From assembly GCA_902792905.1 (NCBI GenBank), contig CADBBH010000014.1:1-64000 (forward strand): a DNA stretch of 64,000 nt. Reading direction: 5' to 3'. Origin of the DNA: Oscillospiraceae bacterium. Its GTDB lineage: Bacteria > Bacillota > Clostridia > Oscillospirales > Acutalibacteraceae. A program made the translations under genes and the position numbers. Position 1 is the first letter of the stretch; every line of letters starts with the position of its first letter. Positions 51,832 through 61,180 of this stretch are shown in pieces. The notes under the pieces are model-generated. The model saw only the letters and a program-made list of their open reading frames with translations. It had not been told where the DNA came from and did no database searches.

Positions 51832-53217
51832 TTACTGCGTGACATTCACAACGAAATCGCCCGTGAAGCCGTGCCAGCTGATATGAACTCCGGTGGTTCC
51901 CGGTGAGACCGGGGTGATGAGCGAACCGTTCATCCTGATTACGGATTCATCATATCCGCTGAATTTCGCTCCGAAAAGTATCGGGAAATACATTCCGTCC
52001 GAATCATAGGCCATAATCAGTATATTCTGAGGACCGCTTATATCATAAATCTGGTGCTCCGCCTTGATTGTCGTGATTTCGGGAACAGGCGAGACGGGAG
52101 CACGGCTGACCTTTATATCCGAATTGCTCTCGAGCGAATCATCGGTTTTGGGGCTGTCGGCGAGCGAGAGAGTTACCTTATGCATTCTTGTCGCCCAGTT
52201 GCCCCAGTCACCGTCGCCCGCGCCGCCGTAGGCGTAGGAGAGATAAACGGGGTCTCCCGCGCCGATATGTCCGTCGGCCCTCGCGGAGATTCCGCAGTTG
52301 TGGAGTTTCTTCGCCGTATTTGCTTTCACAAATCCGCTTTTGCGGAAGTTTAATCCGTCAAATGATTCCCAGACCGCAACATAGCTGCTGTCGCTGAAAC
52401 GTTTTTCGGTGAATACCGCGATGAATCTGCCGTATTCGTCGGAATAGACCACGTCACTCGAATCGCCGCTGTCTTTCGACGGGATGCATTCGCCGTGAAA
52501 CTCAAGGTGCGCCGGCCAGTTTTCGTCGGTAATATCCGCGGTCGCAACGCGCGTAGCCGCGCTGTCAAGCGCCCAGGTGTAATAAATATAAAGAGTGCTG
52601 CCCATCAGCACGAATGAGGGCTCGCCCGCGCCGAAGAAATCTGGATTATCGGTGTATTCAATCAGCGGAGCGGGGCAGGTACCCCAGCCTTCGCCGTCCC
52701 ATTTCTCGGTGAAAGGACCTTCCGGATTTTTGCTTCTCGCGATGCAGACATCGTTGTCAACGCCTCTGTCATCCGCGGTCGTCGTATAGCCGATATAATA
52801 GTATCCGCCGAATTTTATCACTCCCGGGTCGCAGGTCCACATTTGATCGTGGCTCGCGGGAGTGGGTTTAACCGCGATTACCTCACGCGTGCTCTTCCTG
52901 CAGTCATCATAGAGGCGCTTGTATGAAACCAGATCGATTATGTCGCCGGGTCCGTTTGCGGCGCTCCAGACATCGAGGCTGCCGTCGGCGTTGAGAATCA
53001 TCGTCTGGCCGTAGCGGTAGCCGCCTGTCAGTTCACGCGGGTTCCAGGTATCAAAGCCCTCGTCATCGGCCGATATCTGAATGTATTTCGATTCGTCTCC
53101 GGGCTCCGCCGCCTGTGAGGGCGCGAAATCTCCTCCCGCCGGTTTCGTCTGAAAAATCAGACTCAGCAGGAATATTCCGGTAAGAATCGTTTTTAATATC
53201 TGAAAAATCGTTGTCAT
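51832..53217 (-). CDS. Secreted beta-propeller protein (GH43/GH117-like)
   Basis: A signal peptide or N-terminal anchor (MTTIFQILKTILTGIFLLSLIF) is followed by a ~330-residue domain with propeller repeats (DPGVIKFGGYYYIGYTTTAD, GAGEPSFVLMGSTLYIYYTW, DEYGRFIAVFTEKRF) and a C-terminal beta domain of ~100 residues (ITPVSPGTTGVHISWHGF). The Asp-containing GVIKFGGYYYIGY and Glu-containing GEPSFV motifs suit a GH43-like glycosidase, but catalytic residues are not certain. First gene of an operon with the two HATPase-fused transporters; 461 residues. Confidence 0.7.
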   Translation of the reverse strand: MTTIFQILKTILTGIFLLSLIFQTKPAGGDFAPSQAAEPGDESKYIQISADDEGFDTWNPRELTGGYRYGQTMILNADGSLDVWSAANGPGDIIDLVSYKRLYDDCRKSTREVIAVKPTPASHDQMWTCDPGVIKFGGYYYIGYTTTADDRGVDNDVCIARSKNPEGPFTEKWDGEGWGTCPAPLIEYTDNPDFFGAGEPSFVLMGSTLYIYYTWALDSAATRVATADITDENWPAHLEFHGECIPSKDSGDSSDVVYSDEYGRFIAVFTEKRFSDSSYVAVWESFDGLNFRKSGFVKANTAKKLHNCGISARADGHIGAGDPVYLSYAYGGAGDGDWGNWATRMHKVTLSLADSPKTDDSLESNSDIKVSRAPVSPVPEITTIKAEHQIYDISGPQNILIMAYDSDGMYFPILFGAKFSGYDESVIRMNGSLITPVSPGTTGVHISWHGFTGDFVVNVTQ

Positions 53218-53257
53218 AAAACCGTCTCCGCGCATAATTTTAATAATTATATCTAAA

Positions 53258-53286
53258 ATAATATCATAACAGATTTAATAATGCAA
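53258..53286 (-). promoter_or_regulatory. Promoter of the propeller-transporter operon
   Basis: On the minus strand TTGCAT (53286-53281), 17-base spacer, TATTAT (53263-53258). Confidence 0.6.
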
Positions 53287-53349
53287 GATTAAACGGACAG
53301 TCACTCCGTCCGCCTGCTTTTTCTTAAATATGCCGGCGAATTTTCTAAT

Positions 53350-53378
53350 TTGACAAATTTCGGTGTTTGAGCTATAAT
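53350..53378 (+). promoter_or_regulatory. Promoter of the second secreted hydrolase
   Basis: TTGACA (53350-53355), 17-base spacer, TATAAT (53373-53378). Confidence 0.9.
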
Positions 53379-53414
53379 AAATCAAAATGTATGAGTATAA
53401 GGAGAACCCCTGCA

Positions 53415-55097
53415 ATGAGAAATCTTTTCAGAAAATCCATATCGGTTGTGCTCGTGCTTGCCATGGTGTTCGGCATTACGGCAACGGCGGGAGCCAAGGA
53501 AACGCAATGGATTTCACAAAGCTACAGCGATATCCCCATAATACGTATCTCCGGCGACGGCGAAAAACTGGTTGATGAAAACGGCAACAAGGTTTTTCAC
53601 TATAAAGAAATAGCGTCAGTAATCAAAACAGACGACGGCAGCGTTGATACCGATAAAATTCTCAACACGATTGCCACTGTTACCTATTCCTATCTTCTCG
53701 ATGGCATTCTTAAAAACGACTGGGATCCCTATTATGAGGTCCTTCAGAGGGAGGTCACCAAGTATTTCGAACGCTCTTTGCTCGATAAGGACGGCAATCC
53801 CCAGTACGGCACGGGTCTTCGCCCGGAGCGCGTTGAGAAGATGGACAGGATAAGGCATAACGATCAGGGATGGTATAATGAAGACGGCACGAAGTATTAT
53901 CCGCATGACAGATACTGGTTCTTTTATGACTGGCGCCTCGATCCCATCGAAACCGCGGCGGATTTCAAATCATTTATTGATGACATACTCGCTTCAACCG
54001 GCTGCAGTCAGGTGGGAATTATCGCCAGCTGCCTGGGCACAAATATAGCCACCGCCTATCTCGCGGTCTATCCAGAGCACGCGGCGGAGCATGTCAGAGG
54101 TGTTGCCTTTGACGGCAGTGTTGTATGCGGCGCTGAGATGCTCAGCGAGCCCATCAGCGGCAAATTCACGGTCGATTACACGGCTATCAACCGCACCCTG
54201 CGCGACTGCGCCGCAATCGGTCTGTTCGATGTCGGCGAATTCGTGAAAATCACAATGGAAATGCTTGACAGAACGGGCGCTCTCGACCCGACGACCGCCA
54301 TATCGAGAACACAGCTTTACAGCAAGCTTGAAGCGGGCATTACTTCCGCGATCGCGCTCTCCACTCTCTATACCTGGCCGAATTACTGGGCCTGCGTCTC
54401 GAAAGAGGATTATCCCGTCGCGATGGAATATGTATTCGGCCCCGAAGGCAGCGAGAAGAGAACCGAATACGCCGGACTGATTGCAAAGCTTGAGAATTAT
54501 GACAGAACAGTTCGTCAGAGAGTTCCCGAGATTATCAACTCAACGATGGAAAACGGCGTTCATTTCGGTGTCATCTCAAAATACGGCTTCCAGACCATGC
54601 CGGTCTGCAAAACCAACGACCTTGTTTCCGATCAGTTCGCCTCTGTCGGCCGCTCATCATTCGGCGCAACAACCGGAACGATTTATGAGGATCTTCCTGC
54701 TGAATACATTGAGCAGCGCAAGGCGGCGGGCTTCGGCGATTATATCTCTCCCGACGGACAGATTGACGCTTCCACTTGCCTTTTGCCTGAAAACACCTGG
54801 TTTATCAAGAATTCCACCCACTCCAACTGGTCCGGCTGGGAACTGCGCCTGCTCTATGATATCGCTTCCTCCAAGGAGCAGATTACCGTCTCGGACAGCT
54901 GCTGGCCGTCAAGATTCGTGGTCTATTCCGATACAAATCCCAATGACGCGACAGACGGTGAAATCGCCGCTATGACGGCGGAAAACTGCGACACGGAGCA
55001 CTGGGAGAGCGATGAAGACATTGACAGACCCGAGAGCTTTTTCGGCAAAATACGCGCCTGGTTCGTGTCTTTATTCACCTGGTTCAAAAAAGGCTGA
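53415..55097 (+). CDS. Secreted alpha/beta-hydrolase paralogue with Cys at the nucleophile position
   Basis: A signal peptide (MRNLFRKSISVVLVLAMVFG...AGA) precedes a domain colinear with the protein at 15236-16723: YDWRLDPIET matches YDWRLDPYES, and an ungapped alignment places Cys206 (IIASCLGTN) at the Ser172 nucleophile. The C-terminal His segment KNSTHSNWSG matches KNCHHSMTSPY. The fold is kept but catalysis may be thiol-based or lost. The tail SFFGKIRAWFVSLFTWFKKG is the aromatic amphipathic helix. AAGGAGA fixes the start at 53415; 560 residues. Its terminator is overlapped by the serine recombinase gene of the next element. Confidence 0.72.
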   Translation: MRNLFRKSISVVLVLAMVFGITATAGAKETQWISQSYSDIPIIRISGDGEKLVDENGNKVFHYKEIASVIKTDDGSVDTDKILNTIATVTYSYLLDGILKNDWDPYYEVLQREVTKYFERSLLDKDGNPQYGTGLRPERVEKMDRIRHNDQGWYNEDGTKYYPHDRYWFFYDWRLDPIETAADFKSFIDDILASTGCSQVGIIASCLGTNIATAYLAVYPEHAAEHVRGVAFDGSVVCGAEMLSEPISGKFTVDYTAINRTLRDCAAIGLFDVGEFVKITMEMLDRTGALDPTTAISRTQLYSKLEAGITSAIALSTLYTWPNYWACVSKEDYPVAMEYVFGPEGSEKRTEYAGLIAKLENYDRTVRQRVPEIINSTMENGVHFGVISKYGFQTMPVCKTNDLVSDQFASVGRSSFGATTGTIYEDLPAEYIEQRKAAGFGDYISPDGQIDASTCLLPENTWFIKNSTHSNWSGWELRLLYDIASSKEQITVSDSCWPSRFVVYSDTNPNDATDGEIAAMTAENCDTEHWESDEDIDRPESFFGKIRAWFVSLFTWFKKG

Positions 55098-56766
55098 AAG
55101 AATAATAAAAAGAAGCGAAACGCCTGCCTTTCGACAAGCGTTTCGCTTTTTGGTGGACCTTAGCGAGGCAATCTTGAACTTTAAGATTGACTGCCGCGTC
55201 AAGCTCTGTTGATGCATTGGAGTCCGGATCCGCTTTGATATACAGTTTTAGTTTATATTTGTCAGGATCATCCTTATCGTCTGTCACTTCAATCCGGTCA
55301 ATAAAGCTCTTTACTATGTTTGTTCTTCCTTCGGGAGTGCTCTGAAGTTCAACCCAGATATCACGGAGTTCATATATCTCTTTTATGAAATCACGGGCAT
55401 CTTTGCTGTATTTGCTCAGATTGTTTATGGTTTTTAGTTCCTTTTCGGCTTTGTCGATAAGTTTCTTTTCGTCCTTGCTCTTTTCAAGCCATTCTTTATC
55501 GCCGGTATCCATATAAGCGTTATCCGCTCTGCTCTTGCGTTCCTTGTGATTGCGGATTTCCTTTTCAAGTTCGGCAATTCTCGGATTAACGGTTACTTTC
55601 CTGTCCACTTTCTCGGCGGCATTGATATACTCCTGAATAAGCTTTTCGTTCCAGATAAAATCGGAAATTATTTCGATTACAGCCGATTCAATCTGCTCTT
55701 TGGGTATGTTTTTCTTATAGCATCTGTCAGGATCGGTTCTGCGCTTTTCTTTCTTATTGCGGCAGGCATAGTATTTGTGAACTTCACCCGTGTGGCTTGT
55801 GCCGCCGTCGGCAACCATTGCTCCGCCGCATTCGCCACAGAAGAGTTTACCCCGGAGTTCATATACGCCTCTTGTCTTTTCTGCCGCGCCTATGTGAAGT
55901 CGCTTAATTCTTTCCTCCTGAACCTTATCCCATAATTCTTCCGATACTATTGCTTCACAGGCATTGTCAACAATATATGCTTTATGCTCTATCTTGTTAT
56001 TGAATACCGTTACTTTGGTTCCTTTATATATGGGGTTGGCTAACATACGATTAACGGAATTGATTGTCAGCATTTTGCCGGCATAGGTTCTGACTCCGTT
56101 ATTATTCAGATAATCGCAGATTTCTTTGGTTGTATCTCCTGCAACATACATTTCAAATGCTTTAAGTATGTATTCTCTTGTTTCTTCCTTAGGGGCAAAT
56201 CTTTTATCTTTTTTATCATCGCCTACAAGCTTTATTCCTACCGGCAAGGAACGACCGCCGTTATGGTATCCGTGCATAGCATTATCACGCATACCGCGAA
56301 CAACATTTTTGCGTAACTGAACCACATACTCGGAAGCCATTTCTATATGAACCGCTTTTGAAATACCGCCTCCGTATTCTTCATTGAATTCCTGGGTAGC
56401 GTATTCTATTCTTACACCATTTGTGTTCAGAATCTTTTCATACTCATAGAAACCGCCGTGCTCTTCTCTGCTGATACGGTCAAGGGCATAGGCGACCACA
56501 ACATCAAAACTGCCGTTTGAAGAATCCCCGATGAGATTCATAAAATCCTTGCGCTTTTCAATATCCTTTGAGGCAGACTTAGCTTTATCGGAATAAACTT
56601 TTATGAGTTCATAGCCCTTACGGTTGATGTAGTCCATGCATTCGCGAATCTGCTGTTCAATGCTGGTTACATTCTGTCTTTCGGAACTGTAACGGGCATA
56701 AATCACTGCCCGGTTTCTTTGCTCTTTTTCTTCACTTAAATCCTGTATTGTTACTTTTACGGGCAT
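55084..56766 (-). CDS. Large serine recombinase of the right-hand element
   Basis: The N-terminal resolvase domain has the catalytic Ser in YARYSSERQN and the DKAKSASKDIEKRKDF and ALDRISREEHGG motifs. A recombinase domain follows, then a zinc-ribbon (GKLFCGECGGAMV...YYACRNKK...RCYKKNIPKE) and a coiled coil (~390-470). The last ~15 residues (GRRFASFYYSFSLF) are read from the host terminator of the neighbouring gene, and the stop overlaps that gene by 14 bases. So the insertion point cuts the recombinase 3' end. Start 56766 is set by AGGTGAAATC. Confidence 0.92.
   Translation of the reverse strand: MPVKVTIQDLSEEKEQRNRAVIYARYSSERQNVTSIEQQIRECMDYINRKGYELIKVYSDKAKSASKDIEKRKDFMNLIGDSSNGSFDVVVAYALDRISREEHGGFYEYEKILNTNGVRIEYATQEFNEEYGGGISKAVHIEMASEYVVQLRKNVVRGMRDNAMHGYHNGGRSLPVGIKLVGDDKKDKRFAPKEETREYILKAFEMYVAGDTTKEICDYLNNNGVRTYAGKMLTINSVNRMLANPIYKGTKVTVFNNKIEHKAYIVDNACEAIVSEELWDKVQEERIKRLHIGAAEKTRGVYELRGKLFCGECGGAMVADGGTSHTGEVHKYYACRNKKEKRRTDPDRCYKKNIPKEQIESAVIEIISDFIWNEKLIQEYINAAEKVDRKVTVNPRIAELEKEIRNHKERKSRADNAYMDTGDKEWLEKSKDEKKLIDKAEKELKTINNLSKYSKDARDFIKEIYELRDIWVELQSTPEGRTNIVKSFIDRIEVTDDKDDPDKYKLKLYIKADPDSNASTELDAAVNLKVQDCLAKVHQKAKRLSKGRRFASFYYSFSLF
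55113..55151 (+). terminator. Host terminator after the Cys-hydrolase, inside the recombinase gene
   Basis: AAGCGAAACGC (55113-55123) pairs with GCGTTTCGCTT (55138-55148), followed by TTTT. The recombinase coding frame runs through it, marking the element-host junction near 55150. Confidence 0.8.
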
Positions 56767-56782
56767 GATTTCACCTGATTTC

Positions 56783-58183
56783 TTATTCAATCACTTTCCA
56801 ATAACCTGATCTGTCGGAACCTATTCTTTCGATAAATCCATTTTGTTTGAGATATGCCAGGTTTTTTGCTACTGCAGTTACACTTATTGCGAGTATGTTG
56901 TGCAACTCTTTAGTTGTAATGTTTGGGTTGTTGCGGATTTCCGACATAATCTGTTTGCGCCGATTATTCAATCCGTTTTCTCTACCAACTTTACTATCAA
57001 CTTTACTATCAACCTGACCCTCGCTTCTATCAACCTTATTGAATGGAATAGTTACTACAATTGAGCGTTCATTGAACTTGAAAGCTTCCTTGCCGTAAAC
57101 TTCTATAATCTTCGGAACACCGCGTCCGGACTTTTCACTTATGTGCAATTGAAGAAAGATCTCTGATAATTTGTCATTAACCGGAATTGACTCGCCAAGG
57201 AAAAAACCTTCAATTGTCTGAGCCGGCGGTAACGCACCTCTGGACAGAATTTCGATTCTGTTGCTGAAAACCGAAATCATAGGTTCGTTTCCACTTGTCC
57301 ATTGATTGTGCAGTATGGCATTTATAACAGCTTCTCTAAATGCCTTGTTGTCAAACAGAGGAACTTCTTTCCTTTCAACCACGCGATTTCGCTCATCAGC
57401 TTGAATAATATTGAGAACATCTCCGTATCTCAGCAATTCATCCAAACTGTAAAGCAAACAGTTGTCGCCGAATTCGCGCACAGAAAACAGATTTGAAGCT
57501 TTGGTTTCTCCCTCAAAAATAGACACTCTTATCGGGAAATGAGAGTTGTCAGATAAAAGCTGAGCCAGGAGATTGTATTCTCCTTTTTCATTTCTGAGCC
57601 CTAGATTCTTTTCAAATGTTTTTTCGTTTAACACAATCCCTTTTGAACCGTAATACCCGAAAAGCTTTGAAAAAGTTAGATCTTGATATTTTGCTTTCAT
57701 TGTCTCGACAGTTTCCATTCTTCCGTCAAGAATTTTAAAAAGTTGTATTTCTCTCTTCGGATATTTACTAATGTTACATTTGGAAGAGCCTATACGTATG
57801 TATCTCTTTTCTTTGAACGCGGTCGGAATCTCTTCTGCTGCGGGAATAATAAGTATAACCACTCTTTTACCGTTGATGATAAGCTCATGAAACTCAAAAT
57901 TTATACTGGGAGATAGATTCCTGGCAAGATAATTCTGATATGGTGCACTTTTGTAATCACAGTATTGATTGAATTTTGTGCCGACAATTTTATGAGTTTC
58001 GTTATTTACTCCCCAGATAAAGTATGCAAATCTTTTGTGATGAAAAGCAGCAGCATTTGACAAAGCAGAAACATACTCGCCCAAAGCATCCGCTTGGAAC
58101 CAGTTTTCCTTAAATTCAAACCACTCTTGTTCATCATCGTATGAGCATAAATTGAGAACAATATCTTCCAAAGACATAATCAT
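56783..58183 (-). CDS. Schlafen AlbA_2 domain ATP-binding protein with C-terminal winged helix
   Basis: The N-terminal AlbA_2/Schlafen region has EWFEFKENW and FAYFIWGVNN; the middle has the HATPase_c_4-like FREAVINAILHNQW and SGRGVPKIIEVYG. A short VDSK repeat linker precedes a winged helix (NITTKELHNILAISVTAVAKNLAYL). Such proteins are common on mobile elements, as putative regulators or antitermination and defence-related factors. It stops 16 bases before the recombinase start, so the two are co-transcribed. GAGG is 4 bases before ATG 58183; ATG 58177 is also possible. Confidence 0.85.
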   Translation of the reverse strand: MIMSLEDIVLNLCSYDDEQEWFEFKENWFQADALGEYVSALSNAAAFHHKRFAYFIWGVNNETHKIVGTKFNQYCDYKSAPYQNYLARNLSPSINFEFHELIINGKRVVILIIPAAEEIPTAFKEKRYIRIGSSKCNISKYPKREIQLFKILDGRMETVETMKAKYQDLTFSKLFGYYGSKGIVLNEKTFEKNLGLRNEKGEYNLLAQLLSDNSHFPIRVSIFEGETKASNLFSVREFGDNCLLYSLDELLRYGDVLNIIQADERNRVVERKEVPLFDNKAFREAVINAILHNQWTSGNEPMISVFSNRIEILSRGALPPAQTIEGFFLGESIPVNDKLSEIFLQLHISEKSGRGVPKIIEVYGKEAFKFNERSIVVTIPFNKVDRSEGQVDSKVDSKVGRENGLNNRRKQIMSEIRNNPNITTKELHNILAISVTAVAKNLAYLKQNGFIERIGSDRSGYWKVIE

Positions 58184-58312
58184 TAAACCTCACATATACT
58201 GATAACCAAATTTTACCAAGGTTGATTGATGTTGTCAAGCTCTTTTTGCATTCTTCTTTCATTAAACAATCCTTTAAGCATTTATTATTCTCTTTCATAC
58301 GCAAACCATATA

Positions 58313-60289
58313 CTACTTAGTGTTTTGAGCATCTTTTCCTTTTCCAAAGTATTTGATTCCATCTTTTCTGACAGTTGATATAACAGAAAAAACAACACCA
58401 ATTAATTCTATTGCTAATGGAACATATTTAAACAATGCTATCTTGTCACTTCTTTCTGCGATGATCATCAAAACACCACATACAAGTGTAACAATAATAA
58501 TTTTCCAAATTATACTCCAAACAAACAAAAGAATATTTTTTACTTTTTGCTTTTTCCTTTGAGATTTTTCCTCTTTTCTTCGGTATACATTCAGTTCATC
58601 AATTAAAGCGTTTGTTTCTTTTTCTTTGTCACTAATAATCGAAGCTTGAGATTTTATTGTTGCTTCTTTTTCTAAAATCTCAAAATCATGTTCTTTCTTA
58701 ATGGATTCAATTAATTTCTCTTTTTCTTTTATAGAGTTTTGACTGGTTATGTACTGTTCTTCGATTCTGCTTAAAAACTCCGGCGAAAAGTCCATTATTT
58801 CTTCAATGTTTTCGGCCTTTAGTTCCTCTGGCAATTTTGTTTTTCCCCTAAGCGTAATGATACGAGCAGCAACTGTTTCTTTGTCTAAATTACCATTCTT
58901 ATATTGTTCTTTTGTTTCTGTAAATGTTTTATATGCTTTTTGCGCTACAGCCGATGACAAAACAGCCCTTGCTTTAAGAAGAACGCTTGCGCTCTTCGGA
59001 TAACTACCTTTAGAAAATCCAGAACCCAGCTTGAACCATAATAGATTGGTTATCCTATCTAACGAAACAGCAAAACCACTTACATTATTACCACATGAAT
59101 CTTTAATAATGTCTGTCTGTTCTTTTGACACCAGAAGTGTTTCTTGTGAATTTGTAACCATAAGAAATTCTGAGTCCAAGTCAAAGTGAGCGATTTTTCC
59201 TTTGCGCAACTTATTTATATGGCTAATCATTTTTAGCTTTGATTCTCTTTTTCTTTTTTTATCTTCTTCGAACTCGAATTCTTCAATATCCATATATTCT
59301 AAATTGCTTGAAAATGATTCTTCATCATAATATGAATCATACGGATCTTCTTTTATTCCAAACGCAGTTCGTAGTCTTGTGAAAAAATCGGATTCCTTAA
59401 CAGCAACATCCGATGATGTCGAGCAGCCATCCGTAATGGCTTTCATTGCCGGTTTCTCAATCCATTGATGCTTTTTACCCTCTACAATTGATTCAGCCAT
59501 CAGAAAGAAATCACTGATTTCTTTCTTTGTTTCGGAAAAATAGTAAAGCTGAATTGTTTCTTGTTTTCCGGAGTTTGCCAATCGCACTTGTTCATAAAAA
59601 TCATCCGCAAATTGCTTATAAATAACCCCATTATATCCTATAAGGCTGAATAGTATTTCAGTTCCCAAGTATAGTTTTAGAGGTTTTGAAATACTTCCGG
59701 TTTCGTTAATGTTGTGACTTAAACCGATATAAATAATGCTTCCTTCTTTAATTCTGTTTAGCCCTCTTTGAATAGTTTCATCTTTTTCGTTCTTCAAAAC
59801 ATATTCGCTTATATATTCCGAATAATAATTAGTTGCTCCCGGCTGATCCTCTACAAGAAAACATATTAATTCTTTTAACAAAATATCCTTATCAACCGCA
59901 TTATTTTGAATTCTGATTTTTACATACTCAGAAAGTTTATCGACTAAGTACTGACTATATTTGTCTGCTTCTTCCTTTGTTTCCTGAAAAAAACTATCTT
60001 TTGCAAGCTCGTTTTTTGTCACTTTAAACATACCATTTTCAAGACATAAAATATTCATCTTTTTTGAGGCTGACTTAATAACTGCTTCTGGAATCTGAAA
60101 ACTGAAGTTATTGTTAAGCAAATGCTTCATTTCAGCGCTTGAAAAAGAGTGCAAATGTTCCGTCTCAACTATATACCTAATAAATTCTTGAAGCAGTTGA
60201 TAAGGACTTTGGTATTTTTTCTCATCTGAAAGTCCCTTTAGTGTTGCGAAAGAAGCCAGCAAGGATGTGGTTGTGGGTTGCTGTTGCAT
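58313..60289 (-). CDS. PIN-like domain protein with coiled coil and C-terminal membrane helices
   Basis: 658 residues. Residues ~200-400 resemble a PIN-fold nuclease of the type LYxDTEILFxLLG...YYFSExKxEI...FLMVTN, here KLYLGTEILFSLIG, YYFSETKKEISDFF and FDLDSEFLMVTNS. The first acidic residue is Gly209 instead of Asp, so activity may be altered. A coiled coil covers ~500-580 (RIEEQYITSQNSIKEKEKLI), then two membrane helices (~585-640). ATG 60289 fits the CGGAG ribosome site better than 60298. Next to a membrane protein and a HEPN-like protein; possible defence module. Confidence 0.6.
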   Translation of the reverse strand: MQQQPTTTSLLASFATLKGLSDEKKYQSPYQLLQEFIRYIVETEHLHSFSSAEMKHLLNNNFSFQIPEAVIKSASKKMNILCLENGMFKVTKNELAKDSFFQETKEEADKYSQYLVDKLSEYVKIRIQNNAVDKDILLKELICFLVEDQPGATNYYSEYISEYVLKNEKDETIQRGLNRIKEGSIIYIGLSHNINETGSISKPLKLYLGTEILFSLIGYNGVIYKQFADDFYEQVRLANSGKQETIQLYYFSETKKEISDFFLMAESIVEGKKHQWIEKPAMKAITDGCSTSSDVAVKESDFFTRLRTAFGIKEDPYDSYYDEESFSSNLEYMDIEEFEFEEDKKRKRESKLKMISHINKLRKGKIAHFDLDSEFLMVTNSQETLLVSKEQTDIIKDSCGNNVSGFAVSLDRITNLLWFKLGSGFSKGSYPKSASVLLKARAVLSSAVAQKAYKTFTETKEQYKNGNLDKETVAARIITLRGKTKLPEELKAENIEEIMDFSPEFLSRIEEQYITSQNSIKEKEKLIESIKKEHDFEILEKEATIKSQASIISDKEKETNALIDELNVYRRKEEKSQRKKQKVKNILLFVWSIIWKIIIVTLVCGVLMIIAERSDKIALFKYVPLAIELIGVVFSVISTVRKDGIKYFGKGKDAQNTK

Positions 60290-60407
60290 TTTAATCATCT
60301 CCGATAAAATAATTTCAATGTTGGGTAATAATGTTTGTTAACACAAGGTTCTATTATCATAATGTGTAAAAGCTCTCGTATCTTCAAAAATAACCAAAGG
60401 CTATTTG

Positions 60408-61166
60408 TTAACTTAAATTGTCTATATAATCTTCAAAATGATTGCGAAGATCAGTTACATCTTTTTCTTCAACGCGTTTGCCGATTTCATCAACACAATG
60501 AATACAAAATGACAAGGCTTTAAGCAGAGCCCCTTTGCTTACATATTTGTAAAACTCTAATAATTCTTCTCTATCTGAATCTTTATACTCAATTATTCTG
60601 TTTGTTCTAATTGCATAATCAACCAACTTGAAATGATATAATGCTTCATAATAGTATAAATAGGTTTTTTCACCAATCAATTTCCCAGGTGTAATTGGAT
60701 TTAACAATATTTTTTCGGCTTCTATATTTGTTGTTTTATTAGAACAATTCATATTTGTCATTTCAGATTCGTATGCTTTTTCAAACAAACTTGCACCATA
60801 ATAAAGTTCCGGAAGGATTTGCGCATAAAAAATAGAAGCTAGTTTATTTCTTCTCTCATCGTTTTTCTTGTTGTCTACCTTTTTTCTAAGTAGAACTAAT
60901 ACTTTAATAACCAAAAACGCAATAATTGAGGAAGAAAAAAACAATAATACAAGCAAAACAATTTTAAACATAAGCGAACATATGCCAACGCTTTTTATTA
61001 ATCTATCCTCTGTTGCAACTGTAATTATTGTTGAAATAAATGGTGGGACAATCAGTTCTATAATTTTTTCTGTGTAGTATTCATTTGTCGTATTGATTTC
61101 ATCAAGTTTTGATTCAATAGAAAACAAATTCTTTTCTACAATTTGCATTATTTTATATATTTTCAT
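60408..61166 (-). CDS. Membrane protein with two N-terminal helices and helical cytosolic domain (252 aa)
   Basis: After a short coiled segment (VEKNLFSIESKLDEINTTN) there are two hydrophobic helices (~residues 38-55 and 64-93, LMFKIVLLVLLFFSSSIIAF). A helical, charged domain of ~150 residues follows with two Cys-His positions (CIHCVDEIG). No known family was recognised. GGATGG precedes the start at 61166, and the upstream HEPN-like gene ends 14 bases away, so the pair is co-transcribed. Confidence 0.65.
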   Translation of the reverse strand: MKIYKIMQIVEKNLFSIESKLDEINTTNEYYTEKIIELIVPPFISTIITVATEDRLIKSVGICSLMFKIVLLVLLFFSSSIIAFLVIKVLVLLRKKVDNKKNDERRNKLASIFYAQILPELYYGASLFEKAYESEMTNMNCSNKTTNIEAEKILLNPITPGKLIGEKTYLYYYEALYHFKLVDYAIRTNRIIEYKDSDREELLEFYKYVSKGALLKALSFCIHCVDEIGKRVEEKDVTDLRNHFEDYIDNLS

Positions 61167-61180
61167 TTTTAACCATCCAA

